In this document: positions 25,611-34,065 of the stretch, one piece after another
Position numbering within the stretch: position 1 is the stretch's first letter
How the letters are laid out: each line of letters starts with the position of its first letter
Source of the DNA: Acidobacteriaceae bacterium
GTDB lineage: Bacteria > Acidobacteriota > Terriglobia > Terriglobales > Acidobacteriaceae
Length of the DNA: 41,205 bases
Direction of reading: 5' to 3'
NCBI GenBank assembly: GCA_903642265.1
Contig: CAHJWN010000033.1
Location: 1-41,205, forward strand
Notes under the pieces: generated by a model
Seen by the model: the letters and a program-made list of their open reading frames with translations, nothing else
Told to the model about the DNA's origin: nothing
Database searches by the model: none
Position numbers and translations under genes: made by a program

Positions 25611-27382
25611 TGTGCGCTCCGCTGCATTTCTTGCCTCGGAGACGCAGAAGCTTTTTGGAAGCAGATCCCGGCGCTGCAGTACTTGTCTTCGAGATGCTGC
25701 CGCATCACCTCGGGAAAGTGTTTGATCACAGATTGGATTGGGGCAGGGGAGATCTGGCCGAGTCCGCAAAGCGAGGCAGTGCGGAGAACATTCGAAAGAT
25801 CCCGAAGCATGTCCATGTCGCCTGCGCCCACCTCGCCGCTTATCCAGTTGCTAAGGAGATCAACGAGCTTCTGCGTACCAATGCGGCAGGGCGAGCACTT
25901 GCCGCAGCTTTCGTTGCGATAGAAGGCAATGGAGTTGAGCGCCATGTCCAGCATGCAGCCGTGGTCGGCCACGACAACAACCGCGCCTGAGCCAACCATA
26001 GAATTGAGGGCCTTGAGCTTGTCCCAGTTCATCTCGGTGTCGAGCATGGATGCGGGAAGATAGCCGGAGGACGGGCCGGAGGGTGCAAAGCCGATCACTT
26101 CGTGGCCATCAGGTGGGCCGCCCGCATACTTGTAGATGAGGTCGCGGTAGGAGGTCCCCATTGGCAACTCGAAGATGCCGGGATGTTTGACGTGACCAGT
26201 GACGCCGACGAACTTAATTCCGGGTGAGCCGGGCAATCCGGCGTTGTGGTACCACTCGCCTCCCTTGCCGAGGATGGTGATGGCGTGGCAGAAGGTCTCA
26301 ACGTTGTTCAGTGCTGTGGGCTTGCCCCAGACACCGGAGTTGACAGTACGCGGCGGCTTATTGCGCGGCTCCGAGCGGTTTCCCTGGATGGCTTCCATGA
26401 GTGCGGTTTCCTCGCCGCAGATGTAGCCGCCCGGTGAAACGAAAACTTCAAGGTCGAAGTCGATGCCGGAACCGAGGATGTTCTTTCCGAGAAGCCCGAG
26501 GGAGTAGATATGTGCGAGCTCTTCGACGAGAACTTCAGTCTGAAGTTCGTATTCGTGGCGGATGTACAAGTAGCCTTTCTGTGCGCCAACAATGGCCCCG
26601 CAGACCATCATGCCTTCGAAGACCATGTGCGGAAGGTACTGCAGAATAAATCGATCCTTGATTGTGCCGGGTTCGCTCTCATCGGCGTTGCAGACGACGA
26701 ACTTTTCCTTGCTGGGGGATTTACGAGCGCCGTCCCATTTAATGTGCGCGGGAAAGCCTGCGCCACCCATGCCACGGAGTTCGCCAGTCTTGAGCTTCAG
26801 GAGTGTTTCATCGAAGTTCTTCTCTGCGACGAGGCTGCGAAAGGTGTTGTAGTGCTCGTCTTCCGTGGCATACGGATCGCACTGAATCGCGAGACCACGC
26901 TCTTCTGGACTACGCGGCGCCGGACTATGGCGCTCTTCACGCGGGGCAAGTATTTCCTTATCGATTATGGTGACGACATCGCGGAAGTTGCATTGCTCAA
27001 AGTAGTGCTCGTTAATGCTGACGACAGGCGCATGATCGCAGCGTCCGACGCAGGAGATATCGCGGACCTGGACCAGGTCGGCTGCGTTGGCGTACTGCAG
27101 TTCGAGTGACTTCTTAAGAACGCGGGAGCCGTTCAGATGGCAGCTCATGTCATCGCAGACGCGGACGTCGACGCGGATCGGCGGCTTGAGGCGGAAGTGC
27201 GGATAAAAGCTTGCGACCGTGTGGACGTCTTTCACGCCAACACCGCGGCGAGTGGCGATGCGCTCGATCTCCCGGATGGGGACGAAGCCGATCTGATCCT
27301 GAACATGGCGCAGGTCCTCGAATACGCCAAGTTTGTTGCGTCCTGGTTCAATGCTGATCAGGACTTCAGGCATGGTGCTCAT
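25607..27382 (-). CDS. NuoE-NuoF fusion: NADH-binding FMN/Fe-S dehydrogenase module
   Basis: 591 residues. Residues 1-150 form a NuoE-type thioredoxin-fold 2Fe-2S domain (VCDDMSCHLNG and SCVGRCDHAP carry the four cysteines). Residues about 165-575 are NuoF-like: GMGGAGFP for FMN/NADH, CNADESEPGT, GGYICGEETALMEA, and ESCGKCSPCRIGT...CGLGQ for the 4Fe-4S (N3) cluster. The end keeps Cys569-SAGI-Cys574 and stops 17 residues later, at the point where HydB-like proteins continue into a C-terminal ferredoxin domain. It should oxidise NAD(P)H, or reduce NAD(P)+, in the cytoplasm. It is first in the minus-strand redox operon and shares four bases with the next gene. No membrane subunits of complex I are present, so it is not complex I itself. 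Confidence 0.9.
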   Translation of the reverse strand: MSTMPEVLISIEPGRNKLGVFEDLRHVQDQIGFVPIREIERIATRRGVGVKDVHTVASFYPHFRLKPPIRVDVRVCDDMSCHLNGSRVLKKSLELQYANAADLVQVRDISCVGRCDHAPVVSINEHYFEQCNFRDVVTIIDKEILAPREERHSPAPRSPEERGLAIQCDPYATEDEHYNTFRSLVAEKNFDETLLKLKTGELRGMGGAGFPAHIKWDGARKSPSKEKFVVCNADESEPGTIKDRFILQYLPHMVFEGMMVCGAIVGAQKGYLYIRHEYELQTEVLVEELAHIYSLGLLGKNILGSGIDFDLEVFVSPGGYICGEETALMEAIQGNRSEPRNKPPRTVNSGVWGKPTALNNVETFCHAITILGKGGEWYHNAGLPGSPGIKFVGVTGHVKHPGIFELPMGTSYRDLIYKYAGGPPDGHEVIGFAPSGPSSGYLPASMLDTEMNWDKLKALNSMVGSGAVVVVADHGCMLDMALNSIAFYRNESCGKCSPCRIGTQKLVDLLSNWISGEVGAGDMDMLRDLSNVLRTASLCGLGQISPAPIQSVIKHFPEVMRQHLEDKYCSAGICFQKASASPRQEMQRSAQ

Positions 27383-27527
27383 CCGAGGTACGCTCCAGGT
27401 GGTTCAGCGAGGACAAAACTGTATGAGGGGCTTGCGGGTCAATCTAGCAGAGAGATGGTTGCGAGTCTAGTAACTTTGTGGAGAGTTCCTGATGCCCGTT
27501 CCGCCGCGAAGATATTGAAAATGCTGG

Positions 27528-27560
27528 TTGCAATGGAGCGATTGCCGGGATATAACGGCA
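27528..27560 (+). promoter_or_regulatory. Sigma70-type promoter for the cytochrome c554 gene, with an inverted repeat over the -10
   Basis: TTGCAA (27528-27533) and TATAAC (27551-27556) are separated by 17 bp, close to the sigma70 consensus. TGCCG (27543-27547) and CGGCA (27556-27560) form an inverted repeat straddling the -10 box, a plausible operator. Transcription would begin near 27563, about 30 nt before the GTG start. The region is shared with the divergent NuoEF operon. Confidence 0.55.
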
Positions 27561-27592
27561 GCAACTAAATCAAACATGTGAGGGCAGCGCCA

Positions 27593-28957
27593 GTGCGTTC
27601 GCTGAAAAAGTTCGGCTTCGTTGTTACGGTGCTCGTAGCCGGATGGATGTTTGCAGCGACGGTCACACCGACGCAGGCACAAACGGTGACGCCGGACCAT
27701 CTCCATGCGATACTTGCGGCATCGGCAGCTGATCCACAGCCAATGGGTAAATTCGTAGGGCCAGGATCGTGCTCAGCGAGCGCGTGCCATGGATCGGTGA
27801 CACCTCGAAATACAACCAAGGTTCTGCAGAATGAATACAGTACATGGGTAACTGAAGACAGCCATGCTCGAGCCTACTCGTCGCTGACGGGAAGCCTGGG
27901 ACGGCAGATGTCTGCAATCCTGAAGATCGGGCCGGCGGAGAAGGCACGCCGTTGCCTGGTGTGCCACGCAATCAGCGCGTCGGAGGGACACAGCACGGCT
28001 GCTCTTGATGTCTCTGAGGGCGTGAGCTGCGAGAGCTGCCATGGCGCGGCTTCGCAATGGATCGGGCCTCACATCCAGTCGACCGCCAAGCACGCCGACA
28101 TGGTGCGGCTCGGGCTTGTCGACAGCAAGAACCTTTCCATCCGCAGTGAGAAATGCCTGACCTGCCATCTGGGAGCCCCAGGGCTGCATGTGGACCATGA
28201 ATTGATCGCGGCCGGGCATCCAGACCTGAGATTTGAGCTGGATTCATACACGCAGACCGAACCCCCGCATTGGGTAGAAAAGGCTGCGGACCCGCTGTTT
28301 GGCATGCGGGCCTGGGGAGTTGGGCAGGCCGTGCAGATGCGCGAAAGCATGCTGCGCGTGGCTCGCGATGCCGAGAGCGGGCCTTGGCCTGAATTCAGTG
28401 AGATGGACTGCATCACGTGCCACCACGCGTTGACCGGTCCTGAGAGCTGGCGCCAGAAGGAAGGCTATGCCGGGCATCGCCCAGGCGACGCCCCCTACAA
28501 CGTGTCGCGGTACGTTGCGTTCCGAAAGTTTGCCGAGGAGGTCGATCCTGCGACGAACCACGAGTTGCAGGGCGAGACGGATAAAGTGGCTCACCTGATT
28601 ACGACAATGAGTCCGGATCGGGCAGCGGTGATCAGTTCAGCGAAGCGGGCCGCAAGCCTGTCGGATAAGCTGCTGGGCGAAGTGCAGAACGCTTCGTATG
28701 ATCGCGACAGGACACAGCGACTGATCAAGAGCATTGCGGGGGAGGGTGACCTGATCTCGAGGCAGGGAGAACGAGCGGCAGAACAGGCAACCATGACCGT
28801 GGATTCTCTCTACATCGCAACAGCCAAGGCGGGCAGTCCAAGTGCAGAGACGCGGGCAGCCATCGACGCTCTCTTCATGCAGGTGAAGAATCCGTCAGCG
28901 TACAACGCTCCGCAGTTCGCGGCGCAGATGAAGCGCGTGCAGCTTTCGGTGCGGTAG
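27593..28957 (+). CDS. Cytochrome c554-family multihaem protein
   Basis: 454 residues from GTG 27593, chosen because AGGG (27581-27584) is 8 nt upstream; GTG 27578 is the alternative. A Sec signal (FGFVVTVLVAGWMFAATVTPTQA) leads to a haem domain with one CX4CH site (Cys60...Cys65-His, C-S-A-S-A-C-H) and four CXXCH sites (first cysteines at about 121, 146, 188 and 273), arranged as in cytochrome c554-like proteins (S.CHGS, CESCHG, CLTCHLG, D.CITCHH). The last 150 residues are mainly helical and have no haem motif. It is predicted to be a soluble periplasmic electron carrier or oxidoreductase, divergent from the NADH/Fe-S/cytochrome b operon with which it probably exchanges electrons. In nitrifiers c554 accepts electrons from hydroxylamine oxidoreductase; nothing here supports that use. 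Confidence 0.85.
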   Translation: MRSLKKFGFVVTVLVAGWMFAATVTPTQAQTVTPDHLHAILAASAADPQPMGKFVGPGSCSASACHGSVTPRNTTKVLQNEYSTWVTEDSHARAYSSLTGSLGRQMSAILKIGPAEKARRCLVCHAISASEGHSTAALDVSEGVSCESCHGAASQWIGPHIQSTAKHADMVRLGLVDSKNLSIRSEKCLTCHLGAPGLHVDHELIAAGHPDLRFELDSYTQTEPPHWVEKAADPLFGMRAWGVGQAVQMRESMLRVARDAESGPWPEFSEMDCITCHHALTGPESWRQKEGYAGHRPGDAPYNVSRYVAFRKFAEEVDPATNHELQGETDKVAHLITTMSPDRAAVISSAKRAASLSDKLLGEVQNASYDRDRTQRLIKSIAGEGDLISRQGERAAEQATMTVDSLYIATAKAGSPSAETRAAIDALFMQVKNPSAYNAPQFAAQMKRVQLSVR

Positions 28958-29274
28958 GATACGCGATGGTTGGTGGTGTCGCCTGAGACAAAGTCGTTCG
29001 TTCTGCCGCTCACCGGGCAACCAACCTTTTCGTGGAACTAAAGCAAAGCGGGCTCTGCGAGCCTTGGCTCTGCTGCGACGAAACGATGGGCCGCATCGCC
29101 TTCACGGACCCTGGCGCTGTACGTGCCCAATGTTCCAACTGTTGGTAGGATGTCTCATCAGCGCGATGCGCTGGAATCGCGTGCGAAACAATATGGCTTT
29201 GGCATCCAGCAGCGGCGCAGCGCTTGTGGCTGAAGCCCAGATGCAATCATGAGATAGGAAGAACTGCAGACCCA
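28958..29274. other. 317-nt stretch without a convincing gene
   Basis: Between the cytochrome c554 and first CRTAC1 genes. Short frames exist on both strands but none has a ribosome site or recognisable protein character. A 7-bp inverted repeat (28968-29026) is the only structure noted. It may hold the cytochrome terminator and the promoter of the CRTAC1 pair, but no clear -35/-10 pair was found. Confidence 0.5.
28968..29030 (+). terminator. Weak terminator-like inverted repeat after the cytochrome c554 gene
   Basis: GGTTGGT (28968-28974) pairs with ACCAACC (29020-29026), followed directly by TTTT (29027-29030). The intervening 45 nt contain a further small pairing (TGTC with GACA). The arms are far apart for an intrinsic terminator, so confidence is low. 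Confidence 0.25.
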
Positions 29275-31140
29275 ATGAGGATCGACAACAAGACGCGGCG
29301 CGGCTTTCTCAAGTCGCTTTCGCGCACGGCGATTGTGCTGACGCTCGAAGATGTGCTCGGACTGGCAATGCCAGTGAAGGAGAAAGCCACAGGCGCGCAG
29401 ACAGGTTCGCGGTCGGCGTATGACGTCGTTCCAAAAGCAGCGCCTAAACTGGCGTCAAATGTGGCCGGAACGCCTCTTGGGATCTCGTTTGTGGACGTGG
29501 CGAAGCAGTCCGGCCTCAACGTAAAGACAATTTATGGTGGAGAGCACAAAAACCGCTTTCTGCTGGAGACTACCGGCTGCGGTGTAGCATTCTTCGACTA
29601 TGACCATGATGATTGGCTGGATATATTCCTGGTGAATGGATCCAGACTGGAAGGATTTCCCAAGGGTCAAGAGCCGGTTTCTCATCTTTTCAAGAACAAT
29701 CGCGATGGCACGTTCACCGATGTAACGTTGAAAGCCGGGCTTGCACGAAGCGGCTGGGGACAGGGTTGCTGTGTCGGAGATTACGACAACGATGGATGGA
29801 ATGATCTATTTGTGAGTTATTACGGTCAGAATGTGTTGTTCCGTAACAACGGCAATGGCACGTTCACCGACATGACTGTGAAGGCTGGGTTGGGGCAGGT
29901 TGGATCCCGGCAACGGTGGGGTTCCGGATGTGCTTTCCTCGATTATGATCGTGACGGTTATCTCGATTTATTTGTAGCGAATTACATTGACTTCGACATA
30001 AAGACAGCACCTTTGCCCGAGGCAGCAGGATGTGCCTACAAGGGGATCCAGGTCGCCTGTGGTCCTCCCGGGCTTCAGGGTGGAAAGAACCTGCTTTACC
30101 ACAACAATGGGGATGGAACATTTTCGGATGTCTCCAAGAAGGCCGGGATGTATGACACCATCGGCACCTATGCGCTAAGCGTCCAGGTAGCAGATCTAGA
30201 TAACGATGGCTGGCCGGATATTTATGTCGCCAACGACTCGACCGCAGCCACTTATTATCAAAACCAGAAAGACGGGACGTTCAAGGATGTTGCGATTGAA
30301 GCAGGAATCGCTTATTCGCCAGATGGAAAGCCGCAGGCGGGAATGGGCGTTTCAGTCGGCGACTTCAACCGCGATGGTCTATTGGATATTATAAAAACCA
30401 ATTTTGCAGGGGACACAGACTCCCTGTACCTGAACCTGGGGGACGGAACCTTTGAAGACCATACTTATCTCTCTGGCTTAGGACTGAATACGCGATATCT
30501 CGGGTGGGGAGTCGGCTTTCTGGACATGGATAACGATGGCTGGCTTGACGTCTTTATATCAAACGGCCATGTGTATCCAGAGGTCGACGGCTCGCACGTC
30601 GATGCTCCTTACGCAGAACATAAATATCTTTATAGAAACTTGCGGAATGGACAGTTTGAAGATGTCACCGCAAACGGCGGCTCCGGCATTACGGACGCGG
30701 TGGCGGCACGTGGGTGCGCATTCGGTGATTTCGATAACGATGGCGATGTGGATGTCGTGGTGAACTGCGTCAACAGTTATCCGCAACTACTTCGTTGCGA
30801 CACTTCTACCACCCGAAATTGGATCAAGATCAGGACAGTAGGTACGAAGTCGAACCGGGCGGGCATTGGTGCGCGCATCAGTGTGACGACACAGCCAGTT
30901 GAAGGCAAGCCGCTGGTGCAAATAGAAGAGGTACGGAGCGGGGGAAGTTATTACTCGCAGAATGATCTTCGCATCCACTTCGGGTTGGATGAAGCTGCGA
31001 AGGCTGACGTAGTTGAGATTCGGTGGCCGTCGGGACACGTGGACATGCATAAAGACCTTGCTGCAGGGGCTCTCTATGTGGTTGAAGAAGGCGGCAAGGT
31101 GCTCAAGACCATGCCGATGGGGCATGGAGCCAGCAAGTGA
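29275..31140 (+). CDS. CRTAC1-like protein: FG-GAP/VCBS propeller plus ASPIC/UnbV domain, Tat-like signal
   Basis: 621 residues from ATG 29275. The N-terminus carries a twin-arginine-like motif (NKTRRGFLKSLSR) with only a modest hydrophobic stretch (TAIVLTLEDVLGLA). Seven calcium-loop motifs of the FG-GAP propeller follow (DYDHDDWLD, DYDNDGWND, DYDRDGYLD, DLDNDGWPD, DFNRDGLLD, DMDNDGWLD, DFDNDGDVD), about one per 60-70 residues. The last 110 residues form an ASPIC/UnbV domain (NWIKIRTVGTKSNRAGIGARI...EVRSGGSYYSQNDLRIHFGL). It is expected to be exported as a folded Ca-binding seven-bladed propeller. The biochemical role of bacterial CRTAC1-like proteins is not established. The stop overlaps the start of a paralogue. 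The ribosome site (AGGAAG, 29256-29261) is rather distant, so the start carries some doubt. Confidence 0.85.
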   Translation: MRIDNKTRRGFLKSLSRTAIVLTLEDVLGLAMPVKEKATGAQTGSRSAYDVVPKAAPKLASNVAGTPLGISFVDVAKQSGLNVKTIYGGEHKNRFLLETTGCGVAFFDYDHDDWLDIFLVNGSRLEGFPKGQEPVSHLFKNNRDGTFTDVTLKAGLARSGWGQGCCVGDYDNDGWNDLFVSYYGQNVLFRNNGNGTFTDMTVKAGLGQVGSRQRWGSGCAFLDYDRDGYLDLFVANYIDFDIKTAPLPEAAGCAYKGIQVACGPPGLQGGKNLLYHNNGDGTFSDVSKKAGMYDTIGTYALSVQVADLDNDGWPDIYVANDSTAATYYQNQKDGTFKDVAIEAGIAYSPDGKPQAGMGVSVGDFNRDGLLDIIKTNFAGDTDSLYLNLGDGTFEDHTYLSGLGLNTRYLGWGVGFLDMDNDGWLDVFISNGHVYPEVDGSHVDAPYAEHKYLYRNLRNGQFEDVTANGGSGITDAVAARGCAFGDFDNDGDVDVVVNCVNSYPQLLRCDTSTTRNWIKIRTVGTKSNRAGIGARISVTTQPVEGKPLVQIEEVRSGGSYYSQNDLRIHFGLDEAAKADVVEIRWPSGHVDMHKDLAAGALYVVEEGGKVLKTMPMGHGASK

Positions 31141-32846
31141 AGGTGCCTGGTTTCGTCGCGTTGCTCGTGTTTGCGGCTGTTATGGCATCCGGTCAGGTGA
31201 AGCCATACCCGACCTTTGCCGGCCATAGCGGTCCTGCCTGGTTCGTTGACGTTGCTGGTAAAGCAGGTCTGACTGTAAAGAATGTGAATGGCTCAGCTAC
31301 AACGAAGCAGTACATCATAGAGGCGACCGGAAGCGGCGCGGCAATCATCGATTACGACCGGGATGGCTGGCCGGATATCTTCCTGGTAAATGGCCAGGAG
31401 TTACAAGCCGGGCAATCGAAAAGTGGCAAGCCTACCAGTCATCTGTTTCATAACAATCGCAATGGCACCTTTTCAGATGTCACGGCGAAAGCTGGATTAG
31501 TGTCGACAGGCTGGGGCCAGGGTGCGTGCGTTGGCGATTACGACAACGACGGCTTTGATGATATCTACGTGACACAGTATGGCAGGAACCGCTTGTATCA
31601 CAATGAGCATAACGGAACGTTTAAAGAGGTTGCGACGCAGTCGGGGACTGCCGGCACCGGGCATGAATGGGGTACAGGATGCGCTTTCATCGATTACGAC
31701 CGTGACGGCAAGCTGGACATCATCGTCGCAAATTACGTCCACTTTGATTTAGCAAAGACCCCAAAACCCGGTGAAACCGCAGGATGTATGTGGAAGGGTG
31801 CTCCGGTGATGTGTGGACCGCGTGGACTCGAAAGCGCGCCTAATGTGCTGTTCCACAATCTGGGTGGGGGCAAGTTCGCGGATGTAAGTAAATCGAGCGG
31901 TATTGAACGAACAAACGGCCATTATTGTTTTTCAGTGACGACGCTGGATTACGACAAGGATGGCTGGCCGGATATCTATATCGCATGCGACTCAACTCCG
32001 GCAATCCTCTATCGAAATAATCATGATGGAACCTTCACGGATGTTGCAGCGGATGCAAATGCAGCTTACAACGAAGATGGTCGAGAACAGGCTGGGATGG
32101 GCTCTACTGCAGGAGACTACGATGGTGATGGCAACATCGACATCTTCAAGACGAATTTTTCGGATGATACTTCAACTCTTTACAAAAACAATGGAGACGG
32201 CACGTATACGGATGTGACCTACGCGGCTGGACTGGGAATTAATGCAGACGCTCTTGGGTGGGGTGCGATGTTCGCGGACGTCGATAACGACGGTCATCCG
32301 GATTTGCTGGTCGTGAATGGGCACGTGTATCCGGAGGTGGATTCAGCCAGGCTTGGCGCTTCTTTCCGGGAGCGACGCTTCCTCTACCTCAACCAGGGAA
32401 ATGGCAAGTTTCGAGACGTATCGGCAATCAGCGGCCCAGGATTGCAGGTGCCGCAGAGCGGTCGAGGACTGGCCGTCGCAGATTTCTGGAATGATGGCCG
32501 GCTTTCGGCGGTAGTTAACAATCTTTCTGACCTGCCGATGCTGCTGGTGAATCAAGCAAGCAATCCGAATCATTGGCTGGGACTACGCCTTATAGGAACG
32601 ACTTCGAATGCCAGCGCGATCGGAGCGCGGGTGACCGTCCATGGATCCAGGAGAGCATGGGTGGATGAAGTGCGGAGTGGTTCGAGCTACAACTCCTCCA
32701 GCGATCTCAGGCTGCACTTTGGACTCGGAACTGAGAACAGCGTGACAAGCGTTGAAGTGCGATGGCCAAACGAAGCAATAGAAAGGTTCTCAATTGCAGG
32801 TGTAGACCGTTTGGTGACGCTGACAGAAGGTCAGGGCAAGCACTAG
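31137..32846 (+). CDS. Second CRTAC1-like FG-GAP/ASPIC protein, Sec signal
   Basis: 569 residues from GTG 31137; the GTGA junction overlaps the stop of the previous gene, and GGAG (31126-31129) is 7 nt upstream. A short Sec signal (VALLVFAAVMASGQ) precedes a propeller with six good calcium loops (DYDRDGWPD, DYDNDGFDD, DYDRDGKLD, DYDKDGWPD, DYDGDGNID, DVDNDGHPD). The seventh is degenerate (ADFWNDGRLSAVV, with the second and last Asp lost). An ASPIC/UnbV domain follows (HWLGLRLIGTTSNASAIGARVTV...DEVRSGSSYNSSSDLRLHFGL). It is clearly a tandem paralogue of the preceding gene, with strong motif identity throughout. Translational coupling implies similar amounts of both, perhaps for a heteromeric complex. 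Function is unknown beyond Ca-binding surface or periplasmic propeller. Confidence 0.85.
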   Translation: MKVPGFVALLVFAAVMASGQVKPYPTFAGHSGPAWFVDVAGKAGLTVKNVNGSATTKQYIIEATGSGAAIIDYDRDGWPDIFLVNGQELQAGQSKSGKPTSHLFHNNRNGTFSDVTAKAGLVSTGWGQGACVGDYDNDGFDDIYVTQYGRNRLYHNEHNGTFKEVATQSGTAGTGHEWGTGCAFIDYDRDGKLDIIVANYVHFDLAKTPKPGETAGCMWKGAPVMCGPRGLESAPNVLFHNLGGGKFADVSKSSGIERTNGHYCFSVTTLDYDKDGWPDIYIACDSTPAILYRNNHDGTFTDVAADANAAYNEDGREQAGMGSTAGDYDGDGNIDIFKTNFSDDTSTLYKNNGDGTYTDVTYAAGLGINADALGWGAMFADVDNDGHPDLLVVNGHVYPEVDSARLGASFRERRFLYLNQGNGKFRDVSAISGPGLQVPQSGRGLAVADFWNDGRLSAVVNNLSDLPMLLVNQASNPNHWLGLRLIGTTSNASAIGARVTVHGSRRAWVDEVRSGSSYNSSSDLRLHFGLGTENSVTSVEVRWPNEAIERFSIAGVDRLVTLTEGQGKH

Positions 32847-32888
32847 CCTGGCTATGTACAGGGCGCGGCGTCCGATACACTTTATCCC

Positions 32889-34034
32889 ATGGAAGAGAGA
32901 GATCTGCGCCTGTGTGCTGTTGAAGGGAAGGCGCTTGAGTCGCTGTGTGAGCGGGTGTATCCGGCTCCGGTGCGTGCCCACCGAACTGCGTTTCAGCGGG
33001 ACCGCGACAGGATTGTGCAGGCCCGGGCGTTTCGAAGACTTGCGGGTAAGACACAGGTCTTCACGAGCCGGGCCTCTGACCATTTCCGCAGCCGGCTGAC
33101 GCACACCATTGAGGTTGTGCAGATTGCACGCGACGTTGCAGCAGCCCTGGGCTTGAATGAGGACCTGGCGGAGACGCTGGCACTGGTGCATGATATCGGC
33201 CATCCTCCATTTGGGCATGCAGGAGAGCGTGCGCTCGACAAGTGCCTGAAGCAGCATGGACTAAGATTCGACCACAACCTGCACGCGCTACGAATAGTAG
33301 AGCACTTTGAGCAGCGGTATGCGGCGCATCGCGGGCTCAATCTGACGCTGGGCGTACGTGAAGGTATTATCAAACACTCCCGAGACTACAAACCGGAGGA
33401 GCACCCCGCGCTGCGGAGCTACTTTCTAGGAGAGCGCCCACCCCTGGAAGCGCAATTGATTGATCTGGCAGACGAGATCGCATATCTGACGGCGGACTTG
33501 GACGACGGCGTGGAGTCGGGACTTCTGGAGATTGGCCACGTCTGCGAACATGTCGCGATCCTGCGGCGATGCTATGAAGAGGTCGCGAAACAGCATGTCG
33601 GCATCGACCAGAGATACCTGTTCAATGAAGCGCTTCAGTTGATGCAGCATGCGCTGACGGATGACCTGATAACGACAACGCGGAAGAACGCAGAGGCGAT
33701 CGGCGCCCGGTCGCTTGAGGATGTGAGACGACATTCCAGTCGACTCGCGGTGTTCTCAGAGCAGGCAGAGAGCGAACGTCAGCAGGAAAAACGATATCTC
33801 TACAGCACACTTTATACATGTAGTGCGCTCGAAAATGAGCACGAGAAAGCCGAGGAAGTCGTGACAGCCTTGTTCAATTTCTGGGTGAATAACCCACAGG
33901 AGTTGCCGCAAGGATACCTGAACGATTCAGAGGCGGAGGGTGTGCCCAGAATAGTTGCGGACTACATCGCGGGCATGACGGACCAGTACATCCTGCTGCA
34001 GTTTGCCGAGGTCCGGCGAGCGGTGAGGCGGTGA
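32889..34034 (+). CDS. dgt: Deoxyguanosinetriphosphate triphosphohydrolase-like protein (dGTPase)
   Basis: 381 residues. HD-superfamily metal-binding residues are intact: His72 in RLTHTIEV, His101-Asp102 in ALVHDIGHPPFGHAGE, and the later Asp in IDLADEIAYLTADLDDG. The opening AHRTAFQRDRDRI..ARAFRRLAGKTQVF is the dGTPase family signature. The enzyme hydrolyses dNTPs, classically dGTP, to deoxynucleoside and triphosphate in the cytoplasm, tuning dNTP pools; some family members restrict phage. Length matches the shorter type 2 dGTPases rather than the about 500-residue E. coli Dgt. It starts 42 nt after the CRTAC1 pair and is unrelated to them in function. No good ribosome site precedes the ATG. 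Confidence 0.9.
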   Translation: MEERDLRLCAVEGKALESLCERVYPAPVRAHRTAFQRDRDRIVQARAFRRLAGKTQVFTSRASDHFRSRLTHTIEVVQIARDVAAALGLNEDLAETLALVHDIGHPPFGHAGERALDKCLKQHGLRFDHNLHALRIVEHFEQRYAAHRGLNLTLGVREGIIKHSRDYKPEEHPALRSYFLGERPPLEAQLIDLADEIAYLTADLDDGVESGLLEIGHVCEHVAILRRCYEEVAKQHVGIDQRYLFNEALQLMQHALTDDLITTTRKNAEAIGARSLEDVRRHSSRLAVFSEQAESERQQEKRYLYSTLYTCSALENEHEKAEEVVTALFNFWVNNPQELPQGYLNDSEAEGVPRIVADYIAGMTDQYILLQFAEVRRAVRR

Positions 34035-34065
34035 GACCGCCACAATAGGCAACCTGCTCCAAGAC

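Noticed and set aside
21006..27382. Complex I, hydrogenase or formate dehydrogenase operon
   Set aside because: No membrane Nuo subunits, no hydrogenase L1/L2 cysteine motifs and no molybdopterin domain are found in the window; only the NADH and Fe-S modules are shared.
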